This document shows, one piece after another, positions 11,762 through 23,116 of a stretch of 64,000 nt of DNA. Numbering within the stretch: position 1 is the stretch's first letter; each line of letters begins with the position of its first letter. Made by a program: the position numbers and the translations under genes. Source of the stretch: Amblyomma americanum. Taxonomy: Eukaryota > Arthropoda > Arachnida > Ixodida > Ixodidae. The notes beneath the pieces are model-generated. The model searched no databases. It was not told where the DNA came from and saw nothing but the letters and a program-made list of their open reading frames with translations. The stretch lies in contig NC_135506.1 in assembly GCF_052857255.1 (NCBI RefSeq), positions 74,537,056 to 74,601,055 of the forward strand. Reading direction: 5' to 3'.

Positions 11762-13649
11762 AGGAGGAGGAAAAACATTTATTCAGAGCACAAAAACTGG
11801 ATGGGTTCAGTACGAGAACCCATTGGTCGTCATCATAATCCGGCTCCTCTCAACCAGCAATTTCTGGTCGAGTGGGCTGTGGCTATGAAGGGTTGCCTCC
11901 CAGCGCTGATGAGTCGGATCGGGATTGCTGTCCAAGTCTGCGTTTTCTTGACATTCCCAAACCGCGTGAAAGAGTGTGCAACTGCTCCACAGAAGGGGCA
12001 GGACGAATTGTAGGTTTCTGGGTACCATTTACTTATTAGGTAAGGATTGGGCAGAGTATTAGTTGGTAGTCGCCTGATCATGTGCTCTTCATATTTACTT
12101 AGTGTTTTCTGAGGAAGAGGATATTCCCTTCTTGTGATCTTATAGTACTCCGTAATTTATGCGTAGCTTAGTAAGGGTGAGGGGTTGTCAACTATGTCAG
12201 AGAGAGGCTGCGTGCCAGATGCTCGGAGGAGGAGAGCTCGAGCAGTTGTGTTGGCCGCCTCATTGCCCGTCGTTGAGAGGTGCCCTGGCGTCCAGAAGAT
12301 CTGGATGTTGGAAGGATTAGACCTTTCCAAAATTTCCCAACACGGAGCGCCAACGCGGCCTCTGAGGTAATTGCGTACCGCTGCTTGTGAGTCGGACATA
12401 ACCGTTGCCTCGCTGTTCTTTGATATCGCTAGTGCGATAGCTGCTTCTTCAGCCGATGTGGTATCCACCGCTTGGATAAGGCTGCTTGCAATGATATCCC
12501 CCCGGGGTGAAACTGCTGCAATTGCCGCGACTCCGTTAACGGGTTCAGCCGCATCGACGTAGATCGTGTCCTTGTTTCCATCCCAGCGCTTAGAGAGGTG
12601 TCTAGCTCTGGCTAGTCTCCGTCCTCTGTTATATTCCTCATCCATGCGTTTTGGTATAGGGTGAATCGTAATGTGTGATCTCATCTGCATGGGCATGTCG
12701 ATCTTGTCAGTGACTTCGCGTGGTGGACTGATTCTCAGCTTCTGTAATATTTTCCTGCCAGGCTTAGATGTTGAGAGCCTGACAATTTGATTTACACGGT
12801 GGGCCTCTATTGGTTCGTCGATGGTGTTATGGATCCCCGGCTGTAATAAGCGCTAAGTGGATGTGCATAAAGGGAGTCCCAGCGCCGTCTTAACTGCCTT
12901 TCGAATAATAACATCTAGTTGGTCTTTCTCCTTTTTGCTAAGCCGTAAGTACGGGGTGGCGTATGTTAGTTTAGAGAAAATGAAAGCCTGAACTAATCTT
13001 AGGGCCTCCTTCTCTCTTAGCCCATTTCTTTTCTTGATTACCCGGCGTAGCATACTAGAGACTTGTTCGGAAAAGGCTTGGAGCTGTCTGATTGTAGTGG
13101 TGTTAGTGTTGCCGCTGGGTATGATGGCTCCCAGGATCTTGATCTCTTTCTTGATCGGAATGCTCATACCGTGACCGTAATGGCGACAGAGGGAGTGGAC
13201 GGCAAAAGCCCCGTATTCTGCCTCTTGCCACGGTCGATCAGGAGTAACTCTGATTTCTCGGGAGAGCACGTTAACCCATGCCTCGCCGCATGCTGGCACA
13301 CGACATTCGCTGCTTCCTGAAGCCGGCCTTGAATTTCCCCTTCATTACCGCTGCAACACCAGATCGTAATGTCGTCGGTGTATATTGCGTGCTCAATGCC
13401 TTGGATGCGGTCTAGCTTCTCTGGTAGCCCACGCTTGGCCAGTTTGAAGAGAAGCGGAGACAAGACCGCTCCCTGCGGGGTGCCCTTGGAACCTAGACTG
13501 AACGGAGAGAAGGTCCGATCACCAATACTTATTGACGCTTTTCTATTGGAGAGAAAGTCCCTCACGTATTTATATGTGCGGTCACCACAGTTGATGCTGT
13601 TAAGCACATCCAGTATTCCCTGGTGGTTGACATTGTCAAATGCCCCTTA

Positions 13650-16031
13650 TCAGTCATTCTCCTTAAATCGCCCAAATCGTCGTGGCGGAGGCGTAATGAT
13701 GCTACTAAAGGAAGGGATGCAATGTGAACTGCTTTCTCGTTTCTCTGTTTCTTGCAGTGATTACGAGGTTTTGACTGCGAAAGTGAACAATTCTGTTTTC
13801 TCTGTATGTTATCGCCCGCCCGATGGAAATGTTGAAAACCTTTTTGCGTTCTACGAAGAGTGCTTATCGTTTATTTCTGAGGCTGGTTACTTTGCTCTAT
13901 CTGCTGGCGACTTTAATATTGATTTGTTAGGAGATTCAGCAGCCAAAAGCACTATGAATATGCTCATTACTTCAAACGGGTGCTCAAACCAAATTAGTTT
14001 GCCTACTAGGATCACAGAACATAGCGAAACTTTGTTAGACCTAATTATTACTAACTCGGTCAGTGAAAATAACATTGCGGGTGTGATGACCTGCGACTTG
14101 AGTGACCACCTTCCCACCTTCATAATATTAGATAGACACAATCATCATAGTAAAAAACAATTTATAAATGTTCAAATAATAAATCCTACTCGCATAGATG
14201 CCTTCAGGAATGAGGTGCTAAATTCTGATTTCGAATATCTTCTTGCGATTAATTGCGCTGACAAGGCGTATAACATGTTCGTTGATCACATCGTTGAAAT
14301 ATATAAACGGCATTTTCCGCTTAAGCAACTGAAACTTGGTAGGAAAATACGCAAGCCTTGGATCACGCCAGAGCTCATTAAAAAGATCAATGAGAAGAAT
14401 ACTATGTACCATCAGTTTATAAAAACTAAAAATCCACAAAAACTTAAGGAGTTTAAGATATACCAAAGTCAGCTAAATAAAGAAATAAAGTTAAGCAGAC
14501 AAAACTATTTTCATGCGGAACTTGACGCCTGCTCTCGTAAGCCTTATCTTTTGTGGAAAAAGTTGAACACTGTTTTAAATTCGACCGCTTAAACATATTA
14601 TGGATCTTATCGCACCGACTCTTACCCATATATTTAATCTTTGTTTTTCAAGTGCCATTTTCCCACAAAGAATGCAGGTGGCTAAGGGTACGGTATTGTT
14701 CAAGAAAGGTGATCGAAATGACATCAAGAATTATCGCCCTATCTCAGTGTTGCCAGTATTTTCAAAGGGTTTAGAAAAGATTATTCATGAGCGCCTTTCA
14801 ATTTTTTTTCAGAAATATGACCTTTTAACCCCAGCTCAATTTGGATTTAGAAAGCATAGGTCCACGGAACTAGCCTTGATAGAACAAAAAGAGTTTATTT
14901 TATCACTGTTTTCAAGTAAGATGGTTGTACTGGGCCTGTACATTGATTTCACCAAAGCATTTGACTGCATTGTTCGTTCCATTTTACTCAAAGAACTTGA
15001 ATTGTATGGAGTGCGTGGCCATTGCTGGAATCTTTTAAAATCTTACCTTGGCTATCGGCGGCAGTATGTTCAAATAGGTGAGCACTGTTCCGACCAAAAA
15101 CCGATTGCAAGAGGAGTGCCTCAAGGCAGCATTCTTGGACCTTTTCTTTTTAATATCTACATAAATGATCTGGTAAATACATGCGCTGAAGCCAAATATA
15201 TATTGTACGCCGACGATGCCAGCATATTTTTTTCCGCTACAGACTGTGAGCAAATCAGCTATATAGCAAACTCCGCCCTTGTAAAACTTCTGGAATGGTC
15301 TGTAGCAAATCAGTTAGAAGTTAACACCAACAAAACTAAGGCTGTGCTATTTAGACCGAAATCAAAGCAGGTAAATATGAACGTAGATCTTATCTATGGC
15401 ACCAGAAAAATAGAAATAGTAAGTAGTATTAAAATTCTTGGGGTCACGTTTTCGCAAAATATGCTGTGGGATATTCATGTAGATTCTGTTTGCACTAAAT
15501 TATCAAGTGTCGTTGGTATTTTATCCAGATGTAGGTCTATATTACCTTTCAGCGTAAAAAAGCTGATATATAATTCTCTTTTTTACTCTCACCTCTCTTA
15601 CTGCTTTTTGGTATGGGGATCTACCACAATAACAAACTTAACAAAGGTACGTCCTACAAAAAAAGATAATTAGGCTTATTTTTGATGTCCCCTACAATTC
15701 TCATACACATGCTCTGTTCATTAAAGCAGATATAATGCCTGTCTGGAAATTGTTTAGCTATAGACTAATTGTTGCCTTCAAGTACGAATTGAGAGAAAAT
15801 CGAAATTTCTTTCGCAACCTAGCCAAGCTAGAAATAAAGCCTACATCCTACACTATACGTCAGTCTGAATACTGGAAGGTGGTCACTCCCCGTGCTAACT
15901 ATTCTATGGGTACACTATCGTACATTTTGCCTAAACTTCTTAATGATCTGAATAAATGTGGAATTGATTTAGGTCGCACTACAGTTCGTGAACTGCGCCA
16001 CGTGATATGTCATGTTTTTGAACAATTCTAA
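13650..16031 (+). pseudogene. Element Z ORF2: partial endonuclease plus reverse transcriptase
   Basis: Endonuclease part 13650-14592: YRPPDGN, LSAGDFNIDL, PTRITEH, DLSDHLPTF, so Asp, Asn and His of the active site are kept but the N-terminal Asn and Glu motifs are absent through 5' truncation. At about 14583-14600 roughly 260 bp found in the relative (its 40835-41099) are missing, joining KLNTVLNS directly to MDLIAPTLTH in a different frame. RT motifs: FKKGDRNDIKNYRPIS, FGFRKHRSTELAL, LYIDFTKAFD, GVPQGSILGPFLFN, YADD at 15206-15217. A one-base frame change near 15645-15660 leads to the C-terminus ending at 16031. No RNase H, as expected for this clade. Confidence 0.87.
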
Positions 16032-16135
16032 TATTGATTTCCTTGTGATACATTAAATCGAATTAATTTTGCGTTTCTGTATGTTTGTATTCCTGTATGT
16101 TTCATGTATGCTCCTGTACTGCCTTGTAGAGAGGA

Positions 16136-16197
16136 CCGTGGGCTCTAGTCAAGCTGTTCAGCAGCTTTTACCCACGGCCCCTCCATCGTTTTGATGG
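16136..16197 (+). other. Paired hairpins at the 3' end of element Z
   Basis: Hairpin 1: ccgtggg 16136-16142 pairs with cccacgg 16171-16177, with an inner stem aagctg/cagctt (16151-16156, 16162-16167). Hairpin 2: ccatc 16183-16187 pairs with gatgg 16193-16197. gaaataaag and the microsatellite tail follow. The related element at 42682-42748 has the same layout with different bases. Likely the RT recognition structure. Confidence 0.6.
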
Positions 16198-16203
16198 AAA
16201 TAA

Positions 16204-16206
16204 AGC

Positions 16207-16286
<80 letters not shown>
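16204..16286. repeat. (ATT)n microsatellite tail of element Z
   Basis: About 27 uninterrupted ATT units directly after 'gaaataaagct'. It is the 3' tail of Z and marks its junction with Y. Confidence 0.9.
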
Positions 16287-16287
<1 letters not shown>

Positions 16288-18094
16288 ATCGAGCGCAAGG
16301 ATGGCCTTGACCTGACATCTGCCGGGGTTGTCCAGATTATCCTCTCTGATACGGAGGAGAATATCCTGTGTAGACAGCTTTTCTCTAAACCCGTACAGCG
16401 TGTCAGGGAGGATGTCAGTCTTCCTCAGGAGTCGTTTCAGTCGGGCGTTCACGACCTTCTCGAACAGTTTACCCAGACACGACGTCAGGGAGATCGGTCG
16501 TAAATGATCAATATCGCATGGCTTATTGGGCTTGGGAATAAATCGCACTAAAGCCAATTTCCAGGAGTCGGGGATCTAGCCCTTGTGCCAGCACTGCGTG
16601 TTGAAGTATTTCACTAATTTTCTTAAAGAGATGTCATCCATATTAAAGAGCATCTTGGTGTTTATCTGGTCCGGTCCAGGAGCGGTGTTCTTGCGCATGA
16701 CGTCAAGCTCCGCCCTCAGTTCCTCAACCGTTACGTCTTGGTCCATCTCTTCATTGGGTGCACCGGTGTACGCAGGGAGAGGGTACGAGGATCCCAGATC
16801 GAGGAATTTCCTTGCAAGTTCTGCAATGAGGGCTTCGTTGTCCCCTTTATAGATGTGCAAGGCGTTACAGAGCGTGTCTGTTTGCTCTTTCCGGTTTGAG
16901 TTCGGCTCGATAAGGGATCTGAGGAGTCCCCATGCTTTAGCCGTGCCCATTCTACCGTTGAGCTCATCACACAGCTTGAGCCAGTTTTGGTTAGCGAGGT
17001 TATGTGCGTAGTCATCCGCTTCTTTGGTGAGTTCTGCAATCTTGGTCTTCAGCTTGCGATTTAACTTTTGCCTTTTCCACCTCCTTGTCAGAGATCTCCT
17101 GGCTTCCCACAGATGTAACAGGTGCGGGTCAACTGCCGGAGTTTCCTCCGTGGTGTTCACTGTCGCAGAATGCCTGGCGACAGTTTTCATCTGCAGCGCT
17201 GTCCATGCCTCAATATCTGTGATATCTTCGTCCGGGAGACGTGCGAGTTCCTCTCTCCCCTTTTCCCAGTTCACAATCTTAACCTTGCCAAATGGTTTCC
17301 GACATTCAACTCCCTGAACAGTGCAGGAGATGATGAAGTGATCACTGCCCAGGGACTCGCCAGTGTTAGACCAGGTGGACTGCAGGCGGTTTTTCACAAG
17401 CGTGAGATCTGGACAGGTGTCTCTGCTGACGCTATTACCCTCTCTGGTGGGTTGCAGGGGATCCGTTAAGATTTTGAGCCCTTCTCTGTTAGCGATCTCA
17501 AGGATCCTCCTACCTTTCGGGCTGTTAAAGTGATATCCCCATGCTTGATGGGGCGCATTGAAATCACCGGCTATGACGAGGGGGTCATTACCTGCCCTCT
17601 TGATAAAATTATTAAATAGCGTGGCTATCTGACGGCATGAGTCCCTGGGGCGGCTGTACACGTTCAGTATGTGCAAACTGCGTTTTCCCCTGTGTTGGGG
17701 AAGAATTTCAATGTAAGCATGCTCGATATTTTCGGCTAGCAGTTCTTGCAGCGTTGCGGTAAACTCCTTGTGAACAAGTATTTTTAGACTATGCTCGTCT
17801 TGGAAGGTGTTGTACCCCTTCATGCTGATGACCGTATTTGCTTCTTGAAGTACTATTACAGCAGGTGGCGCCTCCGACGTGTCGATGAAAAATTGAAGGC
17901 TTGCTTTTTTCTTTTTAAATCCCCGACAATTCCATTGCCAAATAATTGTTTCATGTCCCCTATGTGCCATGGTCCTTATTCGTCCTCTTCTGGAAGGGGG
18001 TGCCTGTCGGCATATTTGGATTTCCTATTTCTGAAGTTGCACTCGTTGAGTTTCGATTTGAATTCGTCTCGGACTGTGGCAATGGCAGAGTTAT

Positions 18095-19682
18095 TTATTT
18101 CCTAGTGTTGGCGGACTCGTTTGCGAGCTCGTTTTTGACCATCTGAATAACTTGTAGGAACTTTTTATCCTGCTCTTCTCTATCAGCGCTCAGCTCTGCA
18201 ATTACGCGCTCATAAACTGACTGTGAGTTTGGCCGGGCTTCGGGTGTCTTGTAGTGAGTTGTTTGTGACTGCAGCCTGACCAATTTAAGTTCAGCTCTCA
18301 ACGCCTCGTTCTGTATTTTTAGCTGAATAATTTCTGCTTTCAGGTCGTTAAACTCCTTAGATATCGCGTTTCCGGCGAGGGATGGAGGCAACCCAGCATA
18401 GCCCACCTTTACGATGTGTTGAGTCTTCTTGCTTCTCCGAAGACGGTCCGCGTTCTCGGGTGCGTGGCGTCTCCTGTGCCGGTGGATCCGCCTCAGGTGC
18501 AAAGGAGACCGACCTGGTGGTCCCCTGCTCTTTATGATGTCTTGACTCTTCCGTTACGGATCGGCCTGATGAGTTGCGACGTTGACTAGACTTAGATTTT
18601 GACCTGGACGTAGAATTGGAGGCCGCTCTTCTGGATTCCTTCTTGGCGAACTGCTCTTTTCGGCTGGTGCGTACAGCTGACGCGTAGCTCTTGCTGGTGC
18701 CACTGGTTGTCGGTTTCTCTTCCTGATCATCGAAATGTTGATGTTTCCTAGGCTTATTGATGGGATCCAGAAACTTTGCTTTGCAATCTCTTGAGTAGGT
18801 GTGGTGATTCCCCTGGCATGCCGCACAAGTTGGGGTGCAATTGTGAGCTTCCCCGGGATTCAGCTTGCCGCACGAGTAACATTTCGATTCAGCTGGGCTG
18901 GGGCAGACGTCCGGTCTATGTCCTTCCCTGCCGCACAGTACGCAAAACGGTCTAGTTTTCCTATAAAGAAAACATTTGCGCTCGATCCACCCGTACGTAA
19001 CAAAGAAAGGGACTTTGTATCCACTGAACAGTATTACCGCCGAGTTGGATCTGCCGAGCCTTCGGACGCCTAATATTTCGTGGGTTTCTGAGGAAAAGTA
19101 TTTCTCTAGGTCTCTGTCTGATGCGTTGGGGTCAATCCCGTGCGCCACCCCTTTGCATGAGTCTTGCGGTGTTCTCACGTAGGCATTGATGTGGTACTTT
19201 TTCCCGTCTAGGTTGATGTGATCGATCTTCGCAAGTACTGTCGCGTCTTCGACATGGGAAGTTGCCGCGATGATGATGTTTTGCTCTTCAATAACTCTGA
19301 TGTAAGGTTTGGCGCGTAGCGTCTTGCCACGTAACGCGTTTTCGAACGCGACGTTAAGTGGGTGTACACTCCCACCCCACATTTTTAGGTCCAAACGGTC
19401 TTTCGGCTTGATAATCACTTTAAATTCATACTTGTCGAGGTCAGGCAGTCTCGGGGGCCTTTTGCGGCTCGTGGGATCCGCTGCTGGTGACTTCTGGTCG
19501 TCATCGTATGCTTTCGGAGCCCAGTGCTCTTGTGCACGCTGTTCTGCCCTGAGGTATATCGTCTTCCATCCAGGTTCTGGCTGTGAATTATCAAAGGTCC
19601 CCTCGTCTTGTTTGCTGCTGCTCGGAACACTTCCGAATCCTGCAGACTCGGGGTCGTAGCCATGGGTGTGGTCCACATCCAT
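18095..19682 (-). pseudogene. Element Y ORF1, gag-like zinc-knuckle protein
   Basis: From ATG 19682 (MDVDHTHGYDPES) the frame runs to 18357, with a conserved-looking core VIIKPKDRLDLK that parallels VVIKPRTRVSLY of element A. Zinc knuckles lie at about residues 245-300: CVLCGREGHRPDVC, CYSCGKLNPGEAHNC, CAACQGNHHTYSRDC. A Ser/Arg-rich segment follows. One frameshift near 18430-18445 moves the reading to the frame ending at 18095, which encodes a Lys/Glu/Leu-rich coiled-coil-like C-terminus (KEFNDLKAEIIQLKIQNEAL). Expected role: RNA-binding particle protein. One lesion only. Confidence 0.85.
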
Positions 19683-19989
19683 CGCCGAAGCCGTAGCGGA
19701 GTAGCTGCTCGCTGGTCAGGCCGAACGCGGCAACGGACGCCGGGCCCGGTGCCGAAGTGCTTGCGAGGCTTAGCGATCCCACGTTTTGGCTTGGGCTTTA
19801 AAGTCCCGCATAATGCCAAGAAAGTCATTCCTTGGGATCAAAGCGTATCTACGAGTAATCCTCGACGTTATACGTCTGATCCGGACAAAAATGTGAAACT
19901 GCGAATGGATCTTGCGCGCACAGGACGAGAAATCCACGGAGCGCAGGCAAGCTGCGTCCGCACAATCCTATCACCAGCATTCGCTCCTC
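19683..19989 (-). other. 5' UTR of element Y
   Basis: About 307 bp between the right-hand target duplication and the ORF1 ATG at 19682. It should hold the internal Pol II promoter of the element (inference); no TATA-like box is obvious. Confidence 0.6.
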
Positions 19990-20391
19990 TGGGTGCCCGG
20001 TCATTGCGGCATCCCCGGCAACGAGGATGCTGACGATCTCGCGACCGCTGCACACCAACTGTCTGTCAGCGATCTGCCCCTTGGGCTGGAGGACGTGCGT
20101 GCGGCCATCCGCGACCATCTCTGAAAGCAGCACCCCGACCCACGCATGTGAGCGCATGAGCAGGTGAGCGCATCGACAGTGTCACCGGCTGTCGCGCACT
20201 TACACGGTCACAACGTGCAATTATCCTCCGCGCGCGCATTGGCTGCGTGTGGCCCGGGGAATGACGGGTGCGTAAAAGAATCGCGACGAGTGATGTGTGT
20301 GGCGGATCCAGTGCAGTGGAAACACTATGACACCTGCTCCTTCACTGTGCCACGTTCTCTGATGTTCGTCGCGATATGCTCGCGGCCTATA
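19990..20391 (+). pseudogene. Element X ORF2, right part: end of RNase H and C-terminal region
   Basis: From 19990, WVPGHCGIPGNEDADDLA carries the RNase H His and the final Asp. A stop follows at about 20122 and several frame changes occur before similarity to the intact X C-terminus (CGAVETLEHLLLRCSAF in other copies) is lost at about 20391. The region 20164-20391 aligns base by base with 61757-61980 but has substitutions and indels. Confidence 0.8.
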
Positions 20392-20504
20392 GACCGCCTG
20401 CATGTTTGTAAACAAACGAGATGGCGCTGCAGTCGCTAGCGAGCTTGTGGTAGGCAAAAGGTCGGGGAGTGGCGTCGCGGATAGGTGTTGAGCGCGGGTT
20501 TTCA
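20392..20504. other. Unassigned segment between two X copies
   Basis: About 113 bp with no similarity to X. It includes a short palindrome (tgtttgtaaaca near 20405). It is the target in which the next X copy landed. Confidence 0.5.
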
Positions 20505-20515
20505 AGGCTTGTAGG

Positions 20516-21189
20516 TGGTGGTGGTAGTGGTTTTATTAAAAAAATAATAGTAAAAAGGAAGGAAAAGATTTTTGCTAGCCCCGGCATCTGCCATCGGTAC
20601 TGAAGCACCTGAGCTGGGGCAGCGGAAATAAAGGACAGCAGGCAGAATGGAGAAATGAAATGAAAGAGGTGAGGGGACAGGAGTAGAGGACAGGGGGAAA
20701 AGTAATATATACAAACTATTTACACAATAAGTAATGTGTCCAGGTTGTGCGCGTGGTTAGTTCAGTTTAGAGAAATTAAATCACACACGCGCACAGCACT
20801 GTGTAGGTTAAGACTGGAGTGGGGCGTCCAGTTATTAATCGTTCAAGGTAGAACTCGCGGAGCGTGCGGTCACTGCGTGTAACTACCTGACGGAGAACAG
20901 ACGGGACGTCAAGCCCGTGTGTTCGAGGAATGCACAGAGGCTCACCAAAGTTCGCTCACGAGTGCGCGCACTGCCCTGCGGCCACAATAGCGTCTTGATG
21001 GAGTCTGGTAGTATGCCCTGCGCCCTATAGGCCGCGAGCATATCGCGACGAGCATCGGCGAACGCGGAGCAGCGAAGGAGCAGATGTTCTAGTGTTTCCA
21101 CAGCACCGCATCCGTCCCACACATCACTCGTCGCGATTCCGTGACGCACCCGTCGTTCCCCGGGCCACACGCAGCCGATGCGCGCGCGG
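20516..21189 (-). mobile_element. Family X retrotransposon, 5'-truncated copy with target duplication
   Basis: aggcttgtagg occurs at 20505-20515 and again at 21190-21200, an 11-bp target duplication. The copy keeps only the last 96 codons (20883-21170, ending SRLFSVR), the 3' UTR and a (CCA)n-type tail. 5' truncation and duplication are the signature of target-primed reverse transcription. Confidence 0.92.
20883..21173 (-). pseudogene. Family X ORF2, C-terminal fragment
   Basis: Open frame to the natural stop. It contains WDGCGAVETLEHLLLRC, a Cys-Cys-His-Cys finger typical of the end of RNase H-bearing LINE proteins, then ARRDMLAAYRAQ and ERTLVSLCAFLEHTG. Nearly identical to the ends of the copies at 30051 and 62122. 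It has no catalytic domain and cannot act alone. Confidence 0.88.
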
Positions 21190-21200
21190 AGGCTTGTAGG

Positions 21201-23110
21201 CGCGTTTCCAGTTTCTGCGATTCATAGCAATTGTCGATGCTTCCAACTTAGTAATTTGTTGAAGTACACGAGCTCGCGTTGGCCACGTGCGGCCTATAAA
21301 GAGAAATAGTTTGCCACTGTATTGTATATATGGTTAGTAGTAAACATGTAGAAAGCGTTCCTGCCGTTTATTTATGCGCTAGGAATTGAATAAAACAAGT
21401 TTTGACACTTTGCACTAGCCGGAATGATTTTACTTCGGGACAATAGTGAGGGGAAGTGCTGGCCTTGTTTCGTCGGAGCAGACATGCGCTCATCGTCTGC
21501 TTACATACGTACGTGTCGCGCTGTGCGAAAAGTGGAGACAGCGTCGTGTCCCTGATCTCCTGTCTCGCTTAGCGCTGTTTTTAGCCGCATGACCACGCAC
21601 CAGCCAGGCCGACTTGCCCTCTTGTTAAGCTGGTCGATTTGGTGAAAATTTTTGATTTCTAGAATTATTTTCTTTCCTAGCCCTGCAGTCTAGTTTCTTG
21701 ACGAAAAATTATAGCAAAATATTGAGTACAAATGCATAAATTACGCTTTTTAGAAGTGTGGTCGTCAAAAATTGTGAGGTAATTTCTTTGATTTCAGTGC
21801 GGCATTTCTTTGACCAAAGCGAAAGCGAAGATGCCATAAACGAGGGAATAAACTTTAAGGTTCGTTTTGTGACCTCCCACATTTTCTGCGACTGGATCAC
21901 TCACCTTCGTAATTCGCATGAAAATCAAATGACTCCATTTGTCGCAAACTATTCCTGAGACATTGAGGAGCGTAATAAATCTCGATTTTTTTCCCTACAC
22001 GTGCAGTCCTGTGTTAGTTATTTCTAGTAAGAAACGTTTTCATGTAACTATGCATGCATAAGTACTGATCATATAAAAAAAGAACTAATCGCGTCATCGT
22101 ACAGAACAGGGCTTTATGTACCTGCTGGCATAAAAAAACTGCGCACTATCTACTCAATTATTTGAGACCTTGGGGGGACTTGACGACGGCGTTAATTATA
22201 TTTACCCAGAACTGCACCAGGTATAACTATAAATAAAAGGCATTACTGAAACTAGCGTAGGAATTTTATATTTGCACCAAGTTTAGTTACATAACGCATG
22301 CATGAATAACGAAACAACTTTTCATTGCCGCGTCCCCTCTCAATCTCGCCACTTGTCTGTTAGTAGCACGCCTGCGGCTGCTTCTTTCCAAACAAGCTTC
22401 GCGATCATGTACTACCTCATGAAACATGGCACATGCATGATGCAATGAAAAAGCATATGGCGTTTAGCACACTTAAGGTACGCTATATATTCTAAGTACA
22501 CCAACGCGACCGCGCAAGATTGACACAACTTACCAGACTTCTTTCTACTCGAATGAAATAATTACGTCCTCATATCAAGAAACAGTTTCAAGTAAATATT
22601 AAATGTCATAAAACGCGCCATTAAAACATGGTGTGCTATTAACAAAAAACGCATTCCTTGAAGGCGAGTGAACCTGTCGGCGCCCCGTGCACTCCGGCTC
22701 AAGGTGATAAGTACGTGGCAGCTGCAATTATCAGCCTACTATCCTGAAGTTCAGGTGAATGAACACAGTAACTTGCATGCTATTAAGTGCATTGAGTGGT
22801 AGTTCCTATCGACTCCCAGACTTCGCGCTTTACTACTGTGGCCCAATGCCTGTTAGCCAGTTTCCGAATGCGGCATTTATGCGCTAGAAACCTATCGAGG
22901 CTAATGTAATATTTTTTATGCTACTACGCGGATCCAGCATTGACGCAGCTGGTCAATACAAGCTGCTTCTGCAGTGCACAGGCTTGAAGCAGCCGCCGGT
23001 AGCTGCGGCAGCTGCGGTAGGCACGGGCAAGCGGAACCTGTTTTGCCTACCATGCTAAACTCGCTGCTAACATCAGCGCCACCGCATCTTCGTGACGTCG
23101 TCGCGGGGTG
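21201..23110. other. About 1.9 kb with no recognised element
   Basis: AT-rich in places. No SINE, no RT fragment and no convincing gene seen on either strand. The right end (22920-23110) is GC-rich with Gln/Ala-like triplets (cagctg, gcggcagctgcgg) but lacks an open frame of use. Possible host sequence. Confidence 0.45.
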
Positions 23111-23116
23111 AAGGAG

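Larger units (their letters stand above)
13647..16288 (+). mobile_element. CR1-like non-LTR retrotransposon Z, 5'-truncated, inside Y
   Basis: About 2.64 kb, inserted in Y within the RT motif A codons. It starts inside the endonuclease (LNRPNRRGGG), lacks ORF1, and ends with a 3' UTR, two hairpins and an (ATT)n tail of about 80 bp. The junctions are near 13646-13650 and 16285-16289; no long target duplication is visible, which is usual for CR1/L2-type insertions. Its coding sequence matches the longer relative at 38733-42541. Confidence 0.88.
11807..17970 (-). pseudogene. Element Y ORF2: endonuclease, RT, RNase H (interrupted)
   Basis: Starts at ATG 17970 with WNCRGF, keeping the Trp that element A lost. 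Endonuclease residues are intact: VLQEAN, IAGDFNAPHQAWG, SLGSDHF. The frame is open to a TAG at 16576-16578 just before the RT palm, continues in frame with FIPKPNKP, LRPISLTSCLGK and YGFREKLSTQD to LALDL near 16290, and is cut there by element Z. It resumes at 13646 with GAFDNVNHQ. So motif A (ALDL/GAFDNV) is split across the insertion. Downstream, KGTPQGAVLSPLLF and YTDD (about 13370-13381), a frameshift near 13200-13290, a TAG at 12853, RNase H motifs (YVDAAEP, SAEEAAIALA, VMSDSQAA, FWTPGHLSTTGNEAA), a TAA at 12157, then CPFCGAVAH in the C-terminal finger. The last frame ends at 11807. Confidence 0.9.
11762..19989 (-). mobile_element. Full-length non-LTR retrotransposon Y, itself split by element Z
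   Basis: Minus strand, between 11-bp duplications (11751-11761 and 19990-20000). Without the inserted Z (about 2.64 kb) it is about 5.6 kb, a full-length size. Order in its own direction: 5' UTR 19989-19683, ORF1 19682-18095, ORF2 17970 to 11807, 3' UTR and a (TCC)n tail at 11762-11775 with an AATAAA-like signal. The domain set matches element A, but the proteins are clearly different in sequence. Few stops and frameshifts per kb, so it is older than Z's insertion but not ancient. Confidence 0.9.
8830..20391 (+). mobile_element. Non-LTR retrotransposon X, plus-strand copy split by element Y
   Basis: Left part about 8830-11761, right part 19990-20391. The reading across the two is continuous at the RNase H motif WVPGH: the left part ends ...VRAQWVPG and the right part resumes at WVPGHCGIPGNEDAD after the duplicated 11 bp. 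The copy lacks ORF1 and the N-terminus of the endonuclease on the left, and lacks the last about 90 codons and the 3' tail on the right (stops near 20391). It is the oldest layer of the nest because everything else in 11762-19989 lies inside it. Confidence 0.88.

Noticed and set aside
13369..14592. A single 407-codon plus-strand protein
   Set aside because: Its first about 93 codons are antisense to Y; only the part from about 13650 belongs to Z. It is a junction artefact.
16160..16560. A 129-codon minus-strand frame with a long Ile run
   Set aside because: The Ile run is the (ATT)n tail of Z read in antisense, fused by chance to the RT of Y. Only 16290-16557 is real coding relic.
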